Positions 1-8,261 are shown, counted from the stretch's first letter. The stretch: 15,556 nucleotides of DNA from SZUA-181 sp964601765 (GCA_964601765.1 CAZROR010000038.1:1-15556), one strand, 5' to 3'. The notes: generated by a model not told the origin, from the sequence alone. Made by a program: numbers and translations.

Positions 1-1
1 T

Positions 2-85
2 AACATCCACCACCGGCTCGTTTACCAGGTACTTGAAGAACAGCACATCGTCAAAGTGCTTGCCATGTGGACGCATTATGAATAA
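2..85 (+). CDS. C-terminal end of a RelE/YoeB-type toxin (partial)
   Basis: The frame starting at base 2 is open from the window edge to a TAA at 83-85 and gives 27 residues. They include HRLVYQVLEE and end in MWTHYE. HRLVY followed by a basic/aromatic tail ending in HYE is the usual C-terminus of Txe/YoeB and related RelE-fold mRNA interferases, which cleave mRNA at the ribosome and are neutralised by an antitoxin encoded next to them. The conserved HRLVY strand and the terminal His-Tyr belong to the part of the fold that carries active-site residues. The antitoxin and the toxin N-terminus would lie left of the window and cannot be checked. Codon use is GC3-rich, like real genes here. The exact subfamily (YoeB versus other RelE/ParE) is inference. 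Confidence 0.72.
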   Translation, partial: NIHHRLVYQVLEEQHIVKVLAMWTHYE

Positions 86-156
86 AGGCAAGGCCCTTCC
101 TTTCCAGGCATAACCACCAAAAGGCCGGGCTCCGGTGACGTGGTAAAATTTTCCCC

Positions 157-184
157 TTGAACCAGCTCTTTCCCGCGCTATAAA
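157..184 (+). promoter_or_regulatory. Putative sigma70 promoter of the ABC transporter operon
   Basis: TTGAAC (157-162) and TATAAA (179-184) are separated by 16 bases and match the -35 and -10 consensus well. A start near base 191 would leave a 5' leader of roughly 27-40 bases before the ATPase gene. The stretch 86-217 holds nothing else recognisable. The call is by consensus only. Confidence 0.5.
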
Positions 185-217
185 TCGCCCCCACGCAATG
201 TCTGCCGATACTTCCGG

Positions 218-1165
218 GTGGTGAATATATTGATTGAAGTCAGCAACCTGAGCCGACGCTATGGTGATATCGTGGCCGTTGAGGGGGTCTCCTTCCATAT
301 TGGCCGCGGCGAAGTGGTGGGCCTGCTGGGCCACAACGGCGCCGGCAAATCCACCATCATGAAAATGATGACCGGTTACCTCGAGCCGACAGAAGGCAAC
401 ATCACGGTGGACGGCCTGGACATGGGACGTGATACCGGCGCCATTCAGCAGCGTATCGGCTATCTGCCGGAAAACTGCCCGGTATGGCCGGAAATGACCG
501 TGAATGAATACCTGTTCTTTCAGGCCGGCCTGCACGGCGTGCCGGAGCATGAACGCGCGGCCGCCGTGGCCCGCGCCATCCGGCGCACCGGGCTCGACAC
601 GAGAATGGATCAGTCCATTCAGACCCTGTCACGCGGCTACCGCCAGCGGGTCGGCGTGGCCCAGGCCATCCTGCACGCACCGGACATCATCATCCTGGAT
701 GAGCCGACCAACGGCCTGGATCCAACGCAGATCCTGCACATGCGGCAGCTGATCACGGAGCTTGCCGAGCAGGCAACAGTCATCATCTCCACACACATTC
801 TCCAGGAGGTGCAGGCCGTGTGTGAGCGCGTGCTGATCCTGCGCGCCGGAAAGCTCGCCCTTGATGCCAGCCTGTCCGAGCTGCAATCCGGACAGCGGCT
901 CCTTGTCACGCTCGATAATCCCGATGCCACCTATCTTTCACGGATCAATGGCATCCATGGCGTCCATCGCCGCGATGAAACGGGGGGGCGTTTCTGTTAT
1001 GTGCTGGAGGCCGACCCGGAGATTGCACCGGATATCGCAGCCGCGGTACATACCCATGATGACCGCCTGTTCGCGTTGCACCGGGAGGCCCGCGACCTGG
1101 AAAGCGTCTTCGCCGAGATCAGCGAGCATAGTGGAGCAATCAGGCCAGAGGCGCCGGCATCGTGA
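218..1165 (+). CDS. ABC transporter ATP-binding protein, GldA-like
   Basis: This is the nucleotide-binding subunit that powers the membrane proteins encoded next to it. Motifs are in order: Walker A GHNGAGKST at residues 38-46, a Q-loop region around YLPENCPVWPEMT, signature LSRGYRQRV (the LS-x-GY variant seen in GldA and related ABC-2 ATPases), Walker B IIILDEPTNGLDP and switch histidine in ISTHILQEV. About 90 C-terminal residues after the ATPase core resemble the accessory tail of drug/Gld-type ATPases. Length (315) is usual. The start is uncertain: GTG at 218 or 221 is possible. TTG at 230 gives the family-typical N-terminus MIEVSNL and has GGTGG about 8 bases upstream, so 230 may be the true start. 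The gene overlaps the next by four bases (GTGA), which suggests translational coupling. The substrate is unknown. Confidence 0.93.
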   Translation: MVNILIEVSNLSRRYGDIVAVEGVSFHIGRGEVVGLLGHNGAGKSTIMKMMTGYLEPTEGNITVDGLDMGRDTGAIQQRIGYLPENCPVWPEMTVNEYLFFQAGLHGVPEHERAAAVARAIRRTGLDTRMDQSIQTLSRGYRQRVGVAQAILHAPDIIILDEPTNGLDPTQILHMRQLITELAEQATVIISTHILQEVQAVCERVLILRAGKLALDASLSELQSGQRLLVTLDNPDATYLSRINGIHGVHRRDETGGRFCYVLEADPEIAPDIAAAVHTHDDRLFALHREARDLESVFAEISEHSGAIRPEAPAS

Positions 1166-4050
1166 AAACAGTTATGGATATCTGCCGCAAGGAATTCAAC
1201 GGCTTTTTCGCATCACCGGCCGCCTGGCTGTTTCTCGCCGTCTTTCTTGCCGTGAACCTGTTTGTCTTTTTCTGGGCTGAGGCCTTTTTTGCCCGTAACG
1301 TTGCTGACCTGAAGCCCCTGTTCCAGTGGATGCCGATCCTGATGATTTTTCTTGTAGCCGCGCTCACCATGCGCAGCTGGTCGGAAGAGCGCCGTGCCGG
1401 CACGCTGGAAAGCCTGCTGACCGCCCCGGTCGCGCCAGGCAGGCTCATTCTCGGCAAATTCCTCGCGGGCCTGGCGCTCGTGGCGCTGGCGCTGGCGCTG
1501 ACACTGCCCCTGCCGGCAAGTGTCGCCATGATGGGGCCGCTGGACTGGGGACCGGTCTGGGGCGGCTATCTGGCCAGCCTGTTTCTTGCCGCCGCCTATC
1601 TCGCCATCGGCCTGTACATGAGCGTGCGCACGGACAACCCCATCGTTGTCCTGATTCTGACCGTGGCCACTGCCGCCCTGTTCTACCTCATCGGCTCGGA
1701 TACGATAACCACGCTGTTTAGCCGGGATGTTGCCTCCTGGCTGGCCCTGCTTGGCACCGGCACCCACTTTGATGCAATCACGCGCGGCGTGCTCGATCTG
1801 CGTGATCTTGTGTACTACATCACCATTGTCATCACCTTCCTGGCACTGAACCGCCTCGTGCTGGAGCGGTTGCGCTGGGCCGGTAATCCGGCCCGCCCAC
1901 ACCATCGCCGCTGGCAGTGGCTGACGGCACTCATTGCGGGCAATGCCGTGCTGTTGAATATCTGGCTGGCTCCGATCGGCGTCCTGCGCGCTGATCTGAC
2001 GGATGGACATATCTACTCGCTTTCGGATGCAACGCGTCATTATCTGCGTGATATTCAGGAGCCCCTGCTCATCCGCGGCTACTTTTCCGCCCGGACCCAC
2101 CCACTGCTGGCACCGCTAGTGCCTCAGCTGCATGACCTGCTCAAGGAGTATCAGGTTGCCGGTGGTGAGCGCGTGCGCGTCGAGTTTATCGACCCGCACA
2201 GTGATCCGGTGCTGGAAACGGAAGCAGCAGAAAAATACGGCGTACGCCCCGTACCGTTTCGACTGGCCAGCCGCTACGAAGCAGGCGTGGTCAACGCCTA
2301 TTTCAACCTTGTCATTGCCTACGGCGACCAATTCGAGGCACTTGATTACCATGACCTGATCGATATCAAGGCCAGGGGCGAGAATGACTTCGATGTCATA
2401 CTGAAAAACCCCGAATATGCGATTACAAGCGCTATTCGCAAGGTTGTACGCGCCTACCGGGCCGGTGGCAATCCGCTCGCCGGACTGCAAACACCCCTGA
2501 CCTTCCATGCCTATGTATCGCCGGATACAAAACTGCCGCCGGCACTGCGGAGGCTGCACCGGGATATGCAGGACATCCTTGCCAGGCTGCAGAAGCAGGC
2601 GGAAGGCAAACTAACCGTGGACAACGCTGACCCGGATGCCGACGGCGGCAGGCTGGCGCAAACGCTGAAGCAGAAATACGGCTTTGGCCCGCAAATCGCG
2701 AGCCTGCTGGACCCGCAGCCATTCTGGTTCTATATGGTGCTTGAACACGGCGGGGAACACACGCAGATCCCGCTACCCGCCGAGCTGGACAAGGCCTCAC
2801 TTGAGCGCTCCATTCGCGCCGCCATTCAGCGCATGTCCCCGGGGTTCATGAAGACCGTAGCCCTTGTGACACCAGCCCCCCCCACCACGGGTGCCTTCAT
2901 GCCCGCTACCACCAGCCGCCGCTACAGCCAGCTCCGGGCTGTGCTGAGCGATAACGTGCGCATTGAGGATACGAACCTGAAAAATGGTCACGTGCCCGCC
3001 AATGCCGACCTGTTGCTATTGCTGGCACCCGATGCGCTGGATGAAAGGCAGCTCTATGCCGTGGATCAGTTCCTGATGCAGGGTGGCACCGTCATTGTGG
3101 TCACATCACCGTTTGATATCAGCATCGGAGAAACGCTGAACGCCAGGCAACACGACTCCGGGCTACAGCCATGGCTGAAACACCTCGGCCTGAAGATTGA
3201 TAAAACCCTGGTGCTTGACCCGAAAAGCGACAGTCTTCCCATCCCGGTACAACGCCAGCTCGGTAGCATCACGGTACGTGAAATCCGCATGGCGCCCTAT
3301 CCGCTGTTTGCGGATATCCGCGGCAAGGCACTGAATCCAAACCATCCGATAACCGCCGCACTGCATCAGCTCACTGTCGGCTGGGCCTCGCCGATCCACG
3401 TGGATACAAAGACAAACCGGCACCGCCAGGTTACGGAACTGGTGCGTACATCCCCGGACAGCTGGGTCACGGACAGCACGGATATTCTGCCCCGTTATGA
3501 CCTGTATCCCGTAACCGGCTTCCGGCCCGCACCAAAGCGTGGCAGCCGGTTGATCGCCGTGGCCATACAGGGGCACTTCTCATCCTATTTCAGGGGTAAG
3601 TCATCTCCATTGCTAAAGACAGGCAAGACCAGAAAGCGTGCCGGAACCTCCGACAGCAAAAACAAAAAGGACGCCATACCGCCAGTGGTCAGTGGCGTAA
3701 TCGGAACCTCGGCCGACTCCGCCCGCATCGTACTCATCGCCAGCAACGAGTTCGGCCGTGATATCGTTGCAGATCTGTTGTCGGAAGGCAGGGGTTCACG
3801 CTATACACGGCAGTTTGCCTTCATACAAAACGCCATCGACTGGGCACTACAGGATGAAGGGCTGCTCAGCATTCGTGGTCGCTCACGCCTTGCCCGCACA
3901 CTTGCACCAATGGACCAAACCACGCGGTTGTTCTGGGAGTACCTGAACTACGGCATGGCCCTGCTCGGCCTGGGGATTGTCTGGCTTGTTCGGCGGCAAC
4001 TCAGGCAACGCACACGCACGCGGCTGCGACAAAATGTGGAGGCTGCGTAG
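1162..4050 (+). CDS. Fused ABC-2 permease and GldG-like auxiliary protein
   Basis: The 962-residue protein joins two parts. Residues 1 to about 240 are an ABC-2 type permease (GldF-like) with about six membrane segments, including FLAVFLAVNLFVFFWA near 25-40 and the cytoplasmic motif SEERRAGTLESLLTAPV that follows the second segment in this family. A further membrane segment near 253-272 leads into a large GldG-like extracytoplasmic region (the family also called ABC_transp_aux) with LTDGHIYSLSDAT near 280. It ends with a C-terminal membrane anchor near 928-948 and a basic tail. In many genomes GldF and GldG are separate proteins, so this is a natural fusion or a split-gene ancestor. A Lys/Ser-rich low-complexity stretch near 813-835 (e.g. 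KTGKTRKRAGTSDSKNKKD) interrupts the GldG part. The start GTG overlaps the ATPase stop. In Bacteroidetes GldAFG supports gliding, but here the role and substrate are unknown. Confidence 0.9.
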   Translation: MKTVMDICRKEFNGFFASPAAWLFLAVFLAVNLFVFFWAEAFFARNVADLKPLFQWMPILMIFLVAALTMRSWSEERRAGTLESLLTAPVAPGRLILGKFLAGLALVALALALTLPLPASVAMMGPLDWGPVWGGYLASLFLAAAYLAIGLYMSVRTDNPIVVLILTVATAALFYLIGSDTITTLFSRDVASWLALLGTGTHFDAITRGVLDLRDLVYYITIVITFLALNRLVLERLRWAGNPARPHHRRWQWLTALIAGNAVLLNIWLAPIGVLRADLTDGHIYSLSDATRHYLRDIQEPLLIRGYFSARTHPLLAPLVPQLHDLLKEYQVAGGERVRVEFIDPHSDPVLETEAAEKYGVRPVPFRLASRYEAGVVNAYFNLVIAYGDQFEALDYHDLIDIKARGENDFDVILKNPEYAITSAIRKVVRAYRAGGNPLAGLQTPLTFHAYVSPDTKLPPALRRLHRDMQDILARLQKQAEGKLTVDNADPDADGGRLAQTLKQKYGFGPQIASLLDPQPFWFYMVLEHGGEHTQIPLPAELDKASLERSIRAAIQRMSPGFMKTVALVTPAPPTTGAFMPATTSRRYSQLRAVLSDNVRIEDTNLKNGHVPANADLLLLLAPDALDERQLYAVDQFLMQGGTVIVVTSPFDISIGETLNARQHDSGLQPWLKHLGLKIDKTLVLDPKSDSLPIPVQRQLGSITVREIRMAPYPLFADIRGKALNPNHPITAALHQLTVGWASPIHVDTKTNRHRQVTELVRTSPDSWVTDSTDILPRYDLYPVTGFRPAPKRGSRLIAVAIQGHFSSYFRGKSSPLLKTGKTRKRAGTSDSKNKKDAIPPVVSGVIGTSADSARIVLIASNEFGRDIVADLLSEGRGSRYTRQFAFIQNAIDWALQDEGLLSIRGRSRLARTLAPMDQTTRLFWEYLNYGMALLGLGIVWLVRRQLRQRTRTRLRQNVEAA

Positions 4051-4053
4051 ACC

Positions 4054-5040
4054 ATGCAGAAGTCTATCCGCATTCTCTCGGTTGCCCTGGCCGCCCAGAT
4101 CCTGCTGGCTATCATGACTTACTCGGGCAGTACCCGCCTGGCCACATCGCCACGAGGGGACCACCTGCTCACATTTAACCCCAGCCAGGTGGACGGTATC
4201 GTGATCCGGGGAAGTAACGGTGCGGAGGTCAGGCTGAGTAAAAACGACAGTTGGCATCTGGCCGACGGCTTCCCGGCTGATGGCGACCGCGTCACCCGGC
4301 TGCTCGACCGTCTGCATGACATGAAGCATGGCCTTGCGGTGGCTACAACACCAACAGCCCAGGCCCGTTTTGCGGTAGCGACAAAAAAGTTCGAGCGCTG
4401 CCTCACGCTCCTGCACGATAAACAGCCGCTCGCTGTGATGTATCTCGGACGTGGGGCTGGTGCGCGGCGCAGCTATGTTCGGGCAGATAAGGCACAGGCC
4501 ATATACAGCGTGGAGCTTGGCAGCTATGACCTCCCCGTGGAAAAAGCGGCATGGCAGGACAAGACTGTCCTCCAGCTTGAGGACATCACGGCACTCGAGT
4601 CCGGCGGCATCCGCGTTGAAAAACGGAAAGGTGCAGATACCGGAACGTCACAGGTCTGGTGGAGCAACAAAACACCGAAGGGAAAACAGCCGGATAGCAA
4701 GGCCATCGAACACGCCGTATCGCTGCTTGAAACACTGCGCTTCACAAAAGTGCTGGGGCAGGCCCGGCCGGACGATTATGACGTAGAGCACCCCGTACTC
4801 AGCTTCAGTATTGAGTGGAAGCATGGCCGGCGCAAATACCGCTTTGCCAGGCACGCAAAGGATGACCTCTATGCCCTGAAGGTATCCGATCGGCCCGAGT
4901 ATTTCGAGATTGCCGGCTATATCTTTGACGGGCTGAAGGCCAGCATGGCACCGGAAAAATGGTTTACGGACATCAAGCCGACGCAGCCAGAAAGGCAAGG
5001 GAACAAAACACAAACACCCGGGAATAATTCAGCCGGCTAA
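4054..5040 (+). CDS. DUF4340 domain protein of the Gld-like transporter
   Basis: The 328-residue protein starts three bases after the fused permease stop, with GGAGG upstream in the end of that gene. Residues 5-24 form one hydrophobic segment with no cleavage site I trust, so it is probably an N-terminal anchor with the rest in the periplasm. The body matches the DUF4340 pattern: a short strand-rich repeat (GIVIRGSNGAEVRLSKNDSW, about residues 48-68), then WHLADGFPADGDRVTRLLDRL near 70-90, and later further similar units (e.g. YALKVSDRPEYFEIAGYIFD). DUF4340 genes regularly sit directly after GldG-type genes, so a role as partner of the transporter is a context inference. The C-terminal tail is polar and low in complexity. 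No biochemical function is known to me for the family. Confidence 0.82.
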   Translation: MQKSIRILSVALAAQILLAIMTYSGSTRLATSPRGDHLLTFNPSQVDGIVIRGSNGAEVRLSKNDSWHLADGFPADGDRVTRLLDRLHDMKHGLAVATTPTAQARFAVATKKFERCLTLLHDKQPLAVMYLGRGAGARRSYVRADKAQAIYSVELGSYDLPVEKAAWQDKTVLQLEDITALESGGIRVEKRKGADTGTSQVWWSNKTPKGKQPDSKAIEHAVSLLETLRFTKVLGQARPDDYDVEHPVLSFSIEWKHGRRKYRFARHAKDDLYALKVSDRPEYFEIAGYIFDGLKASMAPEKWFTDIKPTQPERQGNKTQTPGNNSAG

Positions 5041-5076
5041 CTGCTGCCCTTTGCGAATCGGGAGCACGTATCCCCT

Positions 5077-5105
5077 TTGTGCCTTCATGGTTTCATGGTT
5101 AGTGT
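5077..5105 (+). promoter_or_regulatory. Putative hemC promoter with tandem-repeat spacer
   Basis: TTGTGC (5077-5082) and TAGTGT (5100-5105) lie 17 bases apart, about 28 bases upstream of hemC, and match the consensus moderately. The spacer is one base plus two perfect tandem copies of TTCATGGT (5084-5091 and 5092-5099). The hemC ribosome site GGAGG follows near 5118. Consensus support only. Confidence 0.35.
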
Positions 5106-5132
5106 TCCGCCCTCATCCGGAGGCCCGAATTC

Positions 5133-6056
5133 ATGCATATCCGTATTGCCACCCGCCGCTCACCACTCGCCCTATGGCAGGCCGAGCATGTCGCAGCAGA
5201 GCTGAAAAGGCTGGACCCTGCCATCAGCACGGAACTTGTCCGCATCATTACGCGGGGTGATAAAATCCTGGACGTGCCGCTCGCGCGGGTCGGCGGCAAG
5301 GGTCTGTTTACAAAAGAAATCGACGAGGCACTGCTGGACGGCCGTGCCGATATTGCTGTTCATTCGATGAAGGATGTGCCCACGGAGATGCCCGCAGGCA
5401 CGGCCATCCGTGCACACCCCCGGAGAGAAGACCCGCGGGATGCAATAGCCACCGTGACCGGTGGAGGGCTCGACTCCCTGCCGGATCATGCCCGCATCGG
5501 CACCTCCAGCCTGCGTCGCATTGCACAGCTGAAAGCGCGCTATCCAGGTTTCACGTTCATCTCCATACGTGGCAACATCCAGACACGCCTGTCCAAGCTG
5601 GGCACAGATATCGATGCAGTTATTCTTGCGGCCGCCGGCGTCCGCCGCATGGGCATGCAGGATCAGATGCATGAATTCGTGCCGACTGACACTCTGCTGC
5701 CGGCAGTCGCCCAGGGAACCCTTGGCATTCAGACGCGCGATACGGATGACGATATCAATGCGCTTGTCGAGCAGCTGAACGACCCGGATACAATGGTCCG
5801 CACCAGAGCGGAGCGTGCCTTTCTGGCCCGGCTGGAGGGTGGCTGCCAGGTACCGATTGCCGCCTACGCAACGCTTGACGGTGACAGGCTGCAGCTTGAC
5901 GGACTGGTTGGCGAAGTGGACGGCTCGCATATGATCCGTAAGCGTATCACCGGAGATCGCGATGAAGCGGAAGCGCTAGGCCGGACACTGGCCGATGAAG
6001 TGCTCGCGGCAGGCGGCAGAGACATACTCGCCCGCCTGTACGCCCAGCAGGCATAG
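5133..6056 (+). CDS. hemC: Hydroxymethylbilane synthase (porphobilinogen deaminase)
   Basis: The enzyme joins four porphobilinogens head to tail into hydroxymethylbilane, the linear precursor of uroporphyrinogen III for heme, siroheme and cobalamin, in the cytoplasm. The 307-residue length is normal. Visible family motifs are RIATRRSPLALWQAEHV at the N-terminus, GLFTKEIDEALLDG and DIAVHSMKDVPTEMP (catalytic Asp81 by alignment to the E. coli Asp84), TSSLRRIAQLK, and LEGGCQVPIAAYA, in which Cys238 carries the dipyrromethane cofactor. ATG 5133 is preceded by GGAGG with good spacing. In many gammaproteobacteria hemD follows hemC directly; here it does not, and the next plus-strand gene is prlC behind a terminator. 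hemE is nearby on the other strand. Confidence 0.98.
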   Translation: MHIRIATRRSPLALWQAEHVAAELKRLDPAISTELVRIITRGDKILDVPLARVGGKGLFTKEIDEALLDGRADIAVHSMKDVPTEMPAGTAIRAHPRREDPRDAIATVTGGGLDSLPDHARIGTSSLRRIAQLKARYPGFTFISIRGNIQTRLSKLGTDIDAVILAAAGVRRMGMQDQMHEFVPTDTLLPAVAQGTLGIQTRDTDDDINALVEQLNDPDTMVRTRAERAFLARLEGGCQVPIAAYATLDGDRLQLDGLVGEVDGSHMIRKRITGDRDEAEALGRTLADEVLAAGGRDILARLYAQQA

Positions 6057-6072
6057 CCGGGCTTTGCGAGCT

Positions 6073-6106
6073 GTGTCACATCATTGTCATAAACGGGCTC
6101 TATGAT
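6073..6106 (+). promoter_or_regulatory. Candidate Pho box with -10 element (PhoB-type promoter)
   Basis: GTGTCACATCATTGTCAT (6073-6090) is two 7-base half-sites, GTGTCAC and TTGTCAT, with a 4-base gap, the 11-base period of the enterobacterial Pho box (consensus CTGTCAT-N4-CTGTCA). Exactly ten bases later comes TATGAT (6101-6106), a near-perfect -10. The E. coli phoA promoter has the same 10-base gap between Pho box and -10. No good -35 is present otherwise, as expected of a PhoB-dependent promoter. Predicted start is near 6113. Confidence 0.55.
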
Positions 6107-6112
6107 TGCAGC

Positions 6113-6177
6113 CAGCAGCAGAAAGAATCCTGGTTGAATTCTCTGGGAAAGGCGGGGCCGGACAGGCTCCGCCTTTT
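6113..6177 (+). ncRNA. Possible short terminated transcript or prlC leader
   Basis: A transcript from the Pho-type promoter would run about 65 bases before the intrinsic terminator at 6148-6177. It contains no ORF of note and one weak internal stem (AGAAT/ATTCT). It may be a small RNA, or simply an untranslated leader for prlC. Prediction only; no family is recognised. Confidence 0.25.
6148..6177 (+). terminator. Intrinsic terminator between hemC and prlC
   Basis: The stem AAAGGCGG-G-GCC pairs with GGC-T-CCGCCTTT around the loop GGACA, with one opposed G/T position inside, and is followed by TTTT. It would end the hemC transcript and any transcript from the Pho-type promoter, and it lies only 47 bases upstream of the prlC start. 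Confidence 0.75.
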
Positions 6178-6224
6178 GCTTGCATCATTTGCCAAGGCGC
6201 AGTAACAGCGACAGCGTTCACCCC

Positions 6225-8261
6225 ATGAAAACATCTGATAACCCCCTGCTCATGCACGCCGGCACAGGGCTGCCCGCCTTTGCGGATATCCGCCCCGGGC
6301 ATGTCCTGCCCGCCCTGGAGCAGGTGCTCGCCGACAATCAAGATAATATCGAGCGGCTGGCCCGGGTGAAAAGGCCGGACTGGTCTTCACTGATGGCACC
6401 ACTCGAGGCCCTGGAAGAGCGGCTGCACCGCACCTGGGGCCCGGTTTGTCATCTCAACGCCGTCTGCGATTCCGATGCGCTGCGCCCTGTTTACGAGAAA
6501 GGCATGATGCGGGTTTCCGCCTACCAGACGGAAGTGGCCCAGCATGAGGGGCTTTATGCCGCCATCAGAAGCCTCCGGGACAGCCCCGGCTTTGCCCTGC
6601 TCGCGGATGAGAAGCGGCAGGCGGTTGACCACGCCCTGCGCGATTTCAGGCTGGGCGGGGCCGGACTGCCGGCAAAGGACAAGCGCCGATTCAAGGAAAT
6701 CCAGATACGCCTGGCTGAACTGGGCACGCGCTTTGAACAACACGTGCTGGATGCCACGTGTGCCTTCCGGCTTCACGTGACGGATCAGGCGGCACTGGCG
6801 GGCCTGCCCGATATGCTCACGCAGGCTGCGACACAGCTTGCCCGGGATAACGGAGAGGATGGCTGGATATTCACGCTGGATGCGCCGAGCTATATCCCGT
6901 TCATGCAATATGCGGAGAACCGGGCGCTGCGAAAGCGGATGTATACGGCCTATGTGACGCGTGCCAGCGAGGGAAGGCTCGATAACACGCCGGTCATCCG
7001 GGAAATCCTTCAACTCAGGGCCGAGGCCGCGCGGCTGCTTGGATTCGACAGCTATGGTGAATACTCGCTGGCGACAAAAGCTGCCAATCGGCCGGAAGAT
7101 GTGACCGGCTTCCTGCGCGAGCTGGCGGCCAAAAGCCGGCCGGCTGCCAGGCGGGAGCTGGACGAACTGCGTGCATTTGCCGCGGACAGCCTCGGCCTGG
7201 AGAAGCTTGAGGCATGGGATATCGCCTTCGCATCCGAACGCCTTCGCCAGCAAACATTCAACATATCCCAGGAAGACCTGCGGCCGTATTTCCCCGAGCA
7301 TCAGGTGCTCACGGGCCTGTTTCAGGTGGCCGGACGACTTTACGGCCTGGACTTCCGGGAACGCACGGATGTGCCGACATGGCATGAGAGCGTGCGCTAC
7401 TTCGACATTCTGGACCATTCGGGCAACCACATGGCGGGCTTCTATCTCGATCCCTACGCCCGCCCTCACAAGCGTGGCGGCGCCTGGATGGATGAATGCA
7501 TCATCCGCTGGAAAAGGCCGGACGGCACGCTGCAGCACCCCGTGGCCTACCTGGTCTGCAATTTCGCCGCGCCGGTTGGCGATGTCCCGGCCCTGTGGTC
7601 ACATGAGGAAGTTATCACCCTGTTCCACGAGTTCGGCCACGGCCTGCACCACATGCTGACCCGTGTGGACACCCTGAGCGTCTCCGGCATACGCGGCGTG
7701 CCCTGGGATGTCGTGGAGCTGCCCAGCCAGTTCATGGAAAACTTCTGCTGGGAGCGAGAAGTACTGGATGGCTTCGCCCGCCATCATGAAACCGGTGAAG
7801 CGCTGCCCACCGCACTGTTCGAGAAAATGCGGGCGGCAAAAAACTTTCAGGCCGGCATGCAGATGCTCAGGCAGGTTGAGTTCGCGCTGTTTGACTTCCT
7901 GCTACACACCACGTTCGACCCTCACGGGGATGAAAGCGTGCAGGCACTGCTCGATGCGGCCCGCCGGGAGGTCGCAGTGTTCATACCACCTGCCTTCAAC
8001 CGCTTTCAGAACAGCTTCTCCCATATCTTTGCCGGCGGTTATGCGGCCGGATACTACAGCTACAAATGGGCCGAGGTACTCTCGGCAGATGCCTATGCCG
8101 CCTTCGAAGAGGCCGGTGTGTTCGATCCGGAAACGGCCCGCGCATTCCATGACAACATCCTCGCCATCGGAGGAAGCCGCGACATCATGGCTGCCTTCCG
8201 CGCGTTCCGCGGCCGTGCCCCCCGCGTGGATGCCCTGCTACAGAGCTGTGGCCTGCAATAA
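6225..8261 (+). CDS. prlC: Oligopeptidase A (zinc metallopeptidase, M3 family)
   Basis: This cytoplasmic peptidase degrades short peptides, including cleaved signal peptides. The zinc motif HEFGH is at residues 468-472 in the context TLFHEFGHGLHHML, and the downstream Glu in PSQFMENFCWE (Glu505) fits the third ligand region of M3 peptidases. The length of 678 residues matches the family (E. coli OpdA 680). ATG 6225 is chosen because it gives the family-like N-terminus (MKTSDNPLL, then LPAFADIRPGHVLPAL). The in-frame ATG at 6180 falls at the end of the terminator and would add 15 unrelated residues. No strong Shine-Dalgarno precedes 6225. With a terminator just upstream and no clear promoter after it, expression may depend on read-through. 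Confidence 0.95.
   Translation: MKTSDNPLLMHAGTGLPAFADIRPGHVLPALEQVLADNQDNIERLARVKRPDWSSLMAPLEALEERLHRTWGPVCHLNAVCDSDALRPVYEKGMMRVSAYQTEVAQHEGLYAAIRSLRDSPGFALLADEKRQAVDHALRDFRLGGAGLPAKDKRRFKEIQIRLAELGTRFEQHVLDATCAFRLHVTDQAALAGLPDMLTQAATQLARDNGEDGWIFTLDAPSYIPFMQYAENRALRKRMYTAYVTRASEGRLDNTPVIREILQLRAEAARLLGFDSYGEYSLATKAANRPEDVTGFLRELAAKSRPAARRELDELRAFAADSLGLEKLEAWDIAFASERLRQQTFNISQEDLRPYFPEHQVLTGLFQVAGRLYGLDFRERTDVPTWHESVRYFDILDHSGNHMAGFYLDPYARPHKRGGAWMDECIIRWKRPDGTLQHPVAYLVCNFAAPVGDVPALWSHEEVITLFHEFGHGLHHMLTRVDTLSVSGIRGVPWDVVELPSQFMENFCWEREVLDGFARHHETGEALPTALFEKMRAAKNFQAGMQMLRQVEFALFDFLLHTTFDPHGDESVQALLDAARREVAVFIPPAFNRFQNSFSHIFAGGYAAGYYSYKWAEVLSADAYAAFEEAGVFDPETARAFHDNILAIGGSRDIMAAFRAFRGRAPRVDALLQSCGLQ

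Noticed and set aside
1..91. Minus-strand reading from the left edge starting MRPHGKHFDDVLFF
   Set aside because: It looked protein-like, but it is antisense to the better supported RelE/YoeB toxin end on the plus strand and has no ribosome site at the ATG.
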